Notes under the pieces: generated by a model
Database searches by the model: none
What the model was told of the DNA's origin: nothing
Seen by the model: the letters and a program-made list of their open reading frames with translations, nothing else
Origin: Desulfatitalea sp.
GTDB lineage: Bacteria; Desulfobacterota; Desulfobacteria; Desulfobacterales; Desulfosarcinaceae
Length of the DNA: 9,816 nt
Direction of reading: 5' to 3'
Assembly: GCA_018224505.1 (NCBI GenBank)
Contig: JAGTVD010000268.1
Span: 1-9,816 of the forward strand
Position numbers and translations under genes: made by a program
Shown: piece after piece, positions 7,502-9,816 of the stretch
Position numbering within the stretch: the first letter of the stretch is position 1
Layout: each line of letters starts with the position of its first letter

Positions 7502-7504
7502 TAA
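6290..7504 (+). CDS. atpE: Fused five-hairpin c-type rotor subunit with a single ion-binding carboxylate
   Basis: The 404-residue protein contains five tandem c-subunit units, each a glycine-rich helix, a polar loop ((A/S)xxP or similar) and a second helix; ten membrane segments in total. In the second helix the ion-binding position is E65 in unit 1 (GQAVAES) but glutamine in units 2-5 (Q145, Q225, Q306, Q387). The matching helix-1 position is E32 in unit 1 but S112, S192, C273 and N354 in the others. Units 2-4 read QTP after the lost acid; unit 5 keeps QST and Y392. Glycines, loop and period of about 80 residues are intact, so this is a constrained protein and not decay. Standard c subunits have one hairpin. 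V-type and A. woodii c1 proteins have two hairpins with one acid. I infer a rotor-ring component. Its Shine-Dalgarno is weak (AGG near 6277-6279). Codon use resembles the neighbours. Confidence 0.93.
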   Translation: MDIELQTLIKVAAYLGGGMAIGFGAIGAAVGEGHAAAQANRALSENPGISGDIVKTMLVGQAVAESAAIFALVIAILLLFLQVPAPTLLKAASLLGAGLCIGLGALGSGIGSGMPAAEACRGIARQPQLMGRMTTTMLVGSAVCQTPAILSMVVALMLMFINFGDAPIVKSVALFGAGLCMGLGAIGSGMGSGHPAGEACKGLARQPAAAGPLTANMLVGSAVSQTPAIFAMVVALMLMFLNFGDVPFNPAWAAFLGAALSTGLSAIGSGYGCGLAAGASCEGIARHPRNVGPLTTIMLVGQAVAQTPCIFGLLVSFILMFKAFPDTAALAPAMALLSAGLCMGFGGIGPGLGNGMTAEGAIRWVARQSEHASLLMRIMLVGQAVSQSTAIYAMVISLVLIFVI

Positions 7505-7521
7505 GCGTGCCTCGGGCACAC

Positions 7522-7528
7522 AAGGAGG
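7522..7528 (+). promoter_or_regulatory. Strong Shine-Dalgarno of the single-hairpin c gene
   Basis: AAGGAGG lies nine bases before the ATG at 7538, a near-perfect anti-16S match. The fused c gene has only a short AGG. The contrast predicts much higher translation of the single-hairpin c, as needed for a multi-copy ring subunit. Confidence 0.85.
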
Positions 7529-7537
7529 AAATGGATC

Positions 7538-7786
7538 ATGGCAATCGAAGGCATTGATTTGGTTAAGGCAGCGGCGTTCCTGGGAGCGGGCATCTCCATG
7601 GGTCTGGGTGCCATCGGGCCCGGCGTTGGTGAAGGCATGGTGGCTGCCAAGGCTTGTGAAGCCATCGGACGCAACCCCCAGCAGGCGGCGCTATTGACCC
7701 GCACCATGCTGGTAGGCCAGGCGGTTTCCGAGTCCACCGGTATCTATTCGCTGGTTATCGCCCTGTTGCTGCTGTTTGTCGTTTAG
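7538..7786 (+). CDS. atpE: ATP synthase Fo subunit c (single hairpin, two-carboxylate site)
   Basis: The 82-residue proteolipid has two membrane helices joined by the polar loop GRNPQQ. Its numbering coincides with the Ilyobacter tartaricus c subunit. E65 carries the ion, and V63, S66, T67 and Y70 match the Na+ ligand set of known Na+ rings (GQAVSESTGIY). At position 32 it has glutamate instead of the usual Na+-ring glutamine (GVGEG). The E32/E65 two-carboxylate arrangement is described for the Fusobacterium nucleatum c ring. Na+ coupling is therefore plausible, but H+ use or dual specificity cannot be excluded. The strong ribosome binding site suggests this is the main ring subunit. It lies 33 bases after the fused c gene and before a 138-base spacer with a strong hairpin. 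Confidence 0.95.
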   Translation: MAIEGIDLVKAAAFLGAGISMGLGAIGPGVGEGMVAAKACEAIGRNPQQAALLTRTMLVGQAVSESTGIYSLVIALLLLFVV

Positions 7787-7825
7787 TGAGGTCGATCGAT
7801 CGAAGCATGTCGGTAGGCGCACAAT

Positions 7826-7875
7826 CCGTGCCGGGCGGCAGGCAAGGGCTGCGGGGGCAACCTGCTGCCCGACGG
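7826..7875 (+). ncRNA. Strong mRNA hairpin between c and b' genes
   Basis: In the 138-base spacer, bases 7832-7842 pair with 7861-7871 (11 bp with one G-U). The stem continues as 7826-7829 with 7872-7875 across a two-base bulge, for about 15 bp in all with an 18-base loop. No T-run follows, so full termination is unlikely. It could protect the 3' end of the c-coding mRNA or lower expression of the stalk genes relative to c. It is a cis RNA structure, not a known ncRNA family. Confidence 0.55.
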
Positions 7876-7924
7876 GATGGCATGCGGTCAACCGCTTGAA
7901 TGAGAGACGAATTGGAAACAAGCC

Positions 7925-8389
7925 ATGCAAATTGAAAGCACCGTTGCGCTGATCAGCATCAATGCAACCATGATCATCCAATTGGTTTCCTTTTTGATTT
8001 TCCTGTTCATCATCAACAGGATCATGTTCAGGCCATTGGACCTGGTCAAGGGAACCCGGGCCGCCCGTATGGAAACGCTTCAACAAGAGATCGAAGCGGC
8101 CGAGCAGGAGGTGCACCGCATTATGGATGCCCTGGCCCGGGAGGAGCTCAAAGCCAAAGAAGAGGCGCTTGAACGTCAGAAGTTGCTTGAATTGGATGCC
8201 AAGGCGCAAACCAAGCAGATTTTCGATGGCGTCAAGGCTGAAATCGACCGGCTGAAAGTGCAGTCCAAAGAACATGTGAAGGCCCAGATTGCGGATGTCC
8301 GGCAGCACTTGGCCGGAGAGTCCCAAAAACTGTCCCGGGTGATTATGGAAAAAACCCTGGAGCGGAGATTGACGGATGAAACGATTTAG
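7925..8389 (+). CDS. ATP synthase Fo subunit b' (peripheral stalk)
   Basis: A 154-residue protein with one membrane helix near the N-terminus (~13-34, INATMIIQLVSFLIFLFII) followed by FRPLDLVKGTRAARMETL and a long charged helical region (~45-148) rich in E, K, Q and A. This is the layout of b-type stalk subunits. The NRIMFRPL junction and the acidic, short N-terminus without a signal-like peptide fit b' of organisms that make a b/b' heterodimer (cyanobacteria, alphaproteobacteria, many Desulfobacterota). The dimer would hold F1 still against the rotor. The ATG at 7925 has only a weak upstream GGAAAC. The last 14 bases overlap the start of the b gene, so the pair is translationally coupled, consistent with 1:1 production. 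Confidence 0.88.
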   Translation: MQIESTVALISINATMIIQLVSFLIFLFIINRIMFRPLDLVKGTRAARMETLQQEIEAAEQEVHRIMDALAREELKAKEEALERQKLLELDAKAQTKQIFDGVKAEIDRLKVQSKEHVKAQIADVRQHLAGESQKLSRVIMEKTLERRLTDETI

Positions 8390-8957
8390 CACCTTTTCGT
8401 GGATGATACCGGCCGTTTTGGGGGGTGTGCTGGTTTTGATGCTCAGTGATGTCGCCCTGGCCGCCGAAGGGGACCAGGAATGGCGACCGGTCTATGATCT
8501 GGTGATGCGTTGGGTCAATTTCTTTATCCTGTTTTTCATCCTGTTCAAGTTCGGCCGTCGGCCGCTCATGGATTTCCTGCGCGGCCAGCGCGATGAGATC
8601 GCCCAGGAATTTACCAAGGTCGAGGCCCAGAAAGAGAAGATGCTGGCCAAGTTGAAGGAGGCATCCCAGGCCCTCGAAGAGAGCAAGGTGCGCTTGCCGG
8701 AACTCAAAACACGGCTCATCGAACAGGGCGAGCGGCGCAAGCAGGAACTGATTGAAGAAGCCCGCGAGCAGAGCCGCCTGATCATGGAGGGCGCGCGCCA
8801 CAAGATCGATTACCAGGTCTTGCGGGCCCGGGAAAAGTTGAGTCTTGAATTGTTGGACATGGCAATGGGCGAAGCGCTGAAAAGACTGCCCGCACTCATC
8901 ACCCCCGAGGATGATAAACGCCAAGTGGAAAAATTCCTGAGCATCGCTTCGCACTGA
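8376..8957 (+). CDS. atpF: ATP synthase Fo subunit b (peripheral stalk)
   Basis: A 193-residue protein. Residues 1-30 resemble a signal peptide (MKRF, hydrophobic core, ALAAEG), as seen in many deltaproteobacterial b subunits. A membrane helix follows (~43-60, VMRWVNFFILFFILFKFG), then RRPLMDFLRGQRDEIAQEF and a long coiled-coil-like charged region to ~165. The C-terminal part (LLDMAMGEALKRLPALITPEDDKRQVEKFL) should contact F1 through the delta subunit. It overlaps the b' gene by 14 bases. In most operons atpH (delta) and the F1 genes follow directly; here a strong terminator comes 35 bases after the stop, so the F1 genes must lie elsewhere. Assigning b versus b' between the two genes rests on the longer, F1-contacting C-terminus of this one. 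Confidence 0.9.
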   Translation: MKRFSTFSWMIPAVLGGVLVLMLSDVALAAEGDQEWRPVYDLVMRWVNFFILFFILFKFGRRPLMDFLRGQRDEIAQEFTKVEAQKEKMLAKLKEASQALEESKVRLPELKTRLIEQGERRKQELIEEAREQSRLIMEGARHKIDYQVLRAREKLSLELLDMAMGEALKRLPALITPEDDKRQVEKFLSIASH

Positions 8958-8991
8958 CGGCAAAACGATGCTCGATGGCCCTTTCCTACCT

Positions 8992-9031
8992 GTTGTCCGC
9001 CTATGCTTCCCGCTTGGCGGACAACTCTTTT
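8992..9031 (+). terminator. Intrinsic terminator of the Fo operon
   Basis: gttgtccgcc (8992-9001) and ggcggacaac (9016-9025) form a perfect 10-bp stem with a 14-base loop. It is followed at once by TCTTTT (9026-9031), the expected U-tract on the plus-strand transcript. It lies 35 bases after the atpF stop and ends the operon before any F1 gene. Confidence 0.85.
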
Positions 9032-9137
9032 AGTAACTGGAACTGGGCTTCAGGGGCCACTGTTCCGATGGGGCGTCAGAGCGGCCCGCAACGCCTGTTG
9101 CATGCCGGCTTGGCGGCAGCCTGACATCTGCCTTGGA

Positions 9138-9816
9138 TCAGCACATCTCGGTAACCACCAGATTGTCCCTGTGAATCACCTCGTCGTAAGGTTTGGCCCC
9201 CAAACACGCTTTAATTTTACCGGTTTTGAGGCCCATGATGGCCCGGACGTCCTTGGCGCTGTAATTGACCAACCCGATGCCGATGGTACCGCCCTCCGAA
9301 TTGGTCACGGACACAGGCGCCCCTACGCCAAACTCCCCATCCACCGCCACAATACCGCTGGGCAGCAGGCTTTTTCCATGGTGCAGTACCGCCTCGGCGG
9401 CACCGTCATCGAGGATCAGGGTCCCCTTGGGGGTAAGCGTGTAGGCGATCCAGCATTTGCGGCTGTTGAGCCTTTTTTCCTGGGGTGCGAAATAGGTTCC
9501 GCACGCTTCGCCTGAAAAGAGCCGCAGCAATATATCGGGTTGAGTGCCCCGGGCGATGATCATCGGCACGCCAGCGGCGGTGACCTTTTTGGCCGCCTTG
9601 ATCTTGCTCAACATCCCGCCCCGGCCCAATGATCCGGGAATATCGCTGGCAAATCGCTCGATGGATCGCTTGAAATTATCCACCCGCGGAATCAGTTGAG
9701 CGTCCGAATGGGTTCGGGGGTCCTTGTTGAAAAGCCCGTCAATGTCCGTGAGGTTGATGAGGAAATCAGCGTCCATCAGCAGGGTGATCATGGCCGACAG
9801 GTTGTCGTTGTCCCCC
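9138..9816 (-). CDS. proB: Glutamate 5-kinase (3' part; N-terminus beyond the window)
   Basis: The frame enters from the right edge already coding and stops at 9138-9140, giving about 225 C-terminal residues. The fragment opens with the kinase motif GDNDNLSA, then LTDIDGLFNKDPR, and the flexible GRGGMLSKIKAA loop of the amino-acid kinase fold. The last ~95 residues (from about RLNSRKCWIAYTL) form a PUA domain, as in E. coli-type ProB. The enzyme phosphorylates L-glutamate to glutamyl 5-phosphate, the first and feedback-controlled step of proline synthesis in the cytoplasm. It runs convergently toward the Fo operon and is functionally unrelated to it. No T-rich terminator for it was found in the 106 bases between 9032 and 9137. 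Confidence 0.95.
   Translation of the reverse strand, partial: GDNDNLSAMITLLMDADFLINLTDIDGLFNKDPRTHSDAQLIPRVDNFKRSIERFASDIPGSLGRGGMLSKIKAAKKVTAAGVPMIIARGTQPDILLRLFSGEACGTYFAPQEKRLNSRKCWIAYTLTPKGTLILDDGAAEAVLHHGKSLLPSGIVAVDGEFGVGAPVSVTNSEGGTIGIGLVNYSAKDVRAIMGLKTGKIKACLGAKPYDEVIHRDNLVVTEMC

Noticed and set aside
6290..7504. The tandem c units considered as a sequencing or assembly duplication artefact
   Set aside because: The units differ at many synonymous and some coding positions, so they are not copies of one read. The frame is continuous over 404 codons.
6851..7519. Long minus-strand frames antisense to the fused c gene
   Set aside because: They mirror the glycine/alanine-rich repeat code of the plus-strand gene and contain His/Gln/Arg-rich low-complexity sequence.
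9003..9515. A 170-codon plus-strand frame over the proB end
   Set aside because: It overlaps the atp terminator and is antisense to conserved ProB PUA-domain sequence.

Overview
The window looks like a GC-rich chromosomal segment of a Gram-negative bacterium, most likely a Desulfobacterota (deltaproteobacterial) relative. This placement is an inference. It rests on GC-rich codon use, an ATP synthase Fo operon with paired b' and b stalk genes set apart from any F1 genes, and gene content (htpX, proB, a PLD-VTT fusion, an EEP hydrolase). No marker gene here fixes the taxonomy.

Layout. Bases 1-98 hold the last codons of an unrecognised plus-strand gene. Bases ~157-720 (minus) are a decayed remnant of an MFS/NTT-like membrane transporter, with two small tandem duplications at its broken end. 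Bases 750-3572 (plus) are a tight two-gene unit: a phospholipase D-type phosphatidyltransferase fused to a C-terminal VTT/DedA-like membrane domain, then an endonuclease/exonuclease/phosphatase-family hydrolase. htpX (membrane zinc protease) runs convergently on the minus strand. A ~390-base gap separates htpX from a divergent operon.

That operon (4923-8957, plus) is the centre of interest. It reads atpZ-like, atpI, atpB (a), a fused five-hairpin c-type protein, a normal single-hairpin c, b', b, and then a strong intrinsic terminator. It supplies a complete Fo membrane sector but no F1 gene (delta, alpha, gamma, beta, epsilon). The five-hairpin protein (404 aa) has five ~80-residue c-subunit units. 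Only the first keeps the ion-binding glutamate; the other four carry glutamine there and have also lost the helix-1 glutamate. The next gene encodes an ordinary 82-aa c subunit with both glutamates (E32 and E65) and a much stronger ribosome binding site. The arrangement suggests a hybrid rotor ring: many single c subunits plus a few fused ones that add hairpins without ion sites, lowering the ions moved per turn.

The window ends in the 3' part of proB (glutamate 5-kinase with PUA domain) on the minus strand, convergent with the ATP synthase operon.
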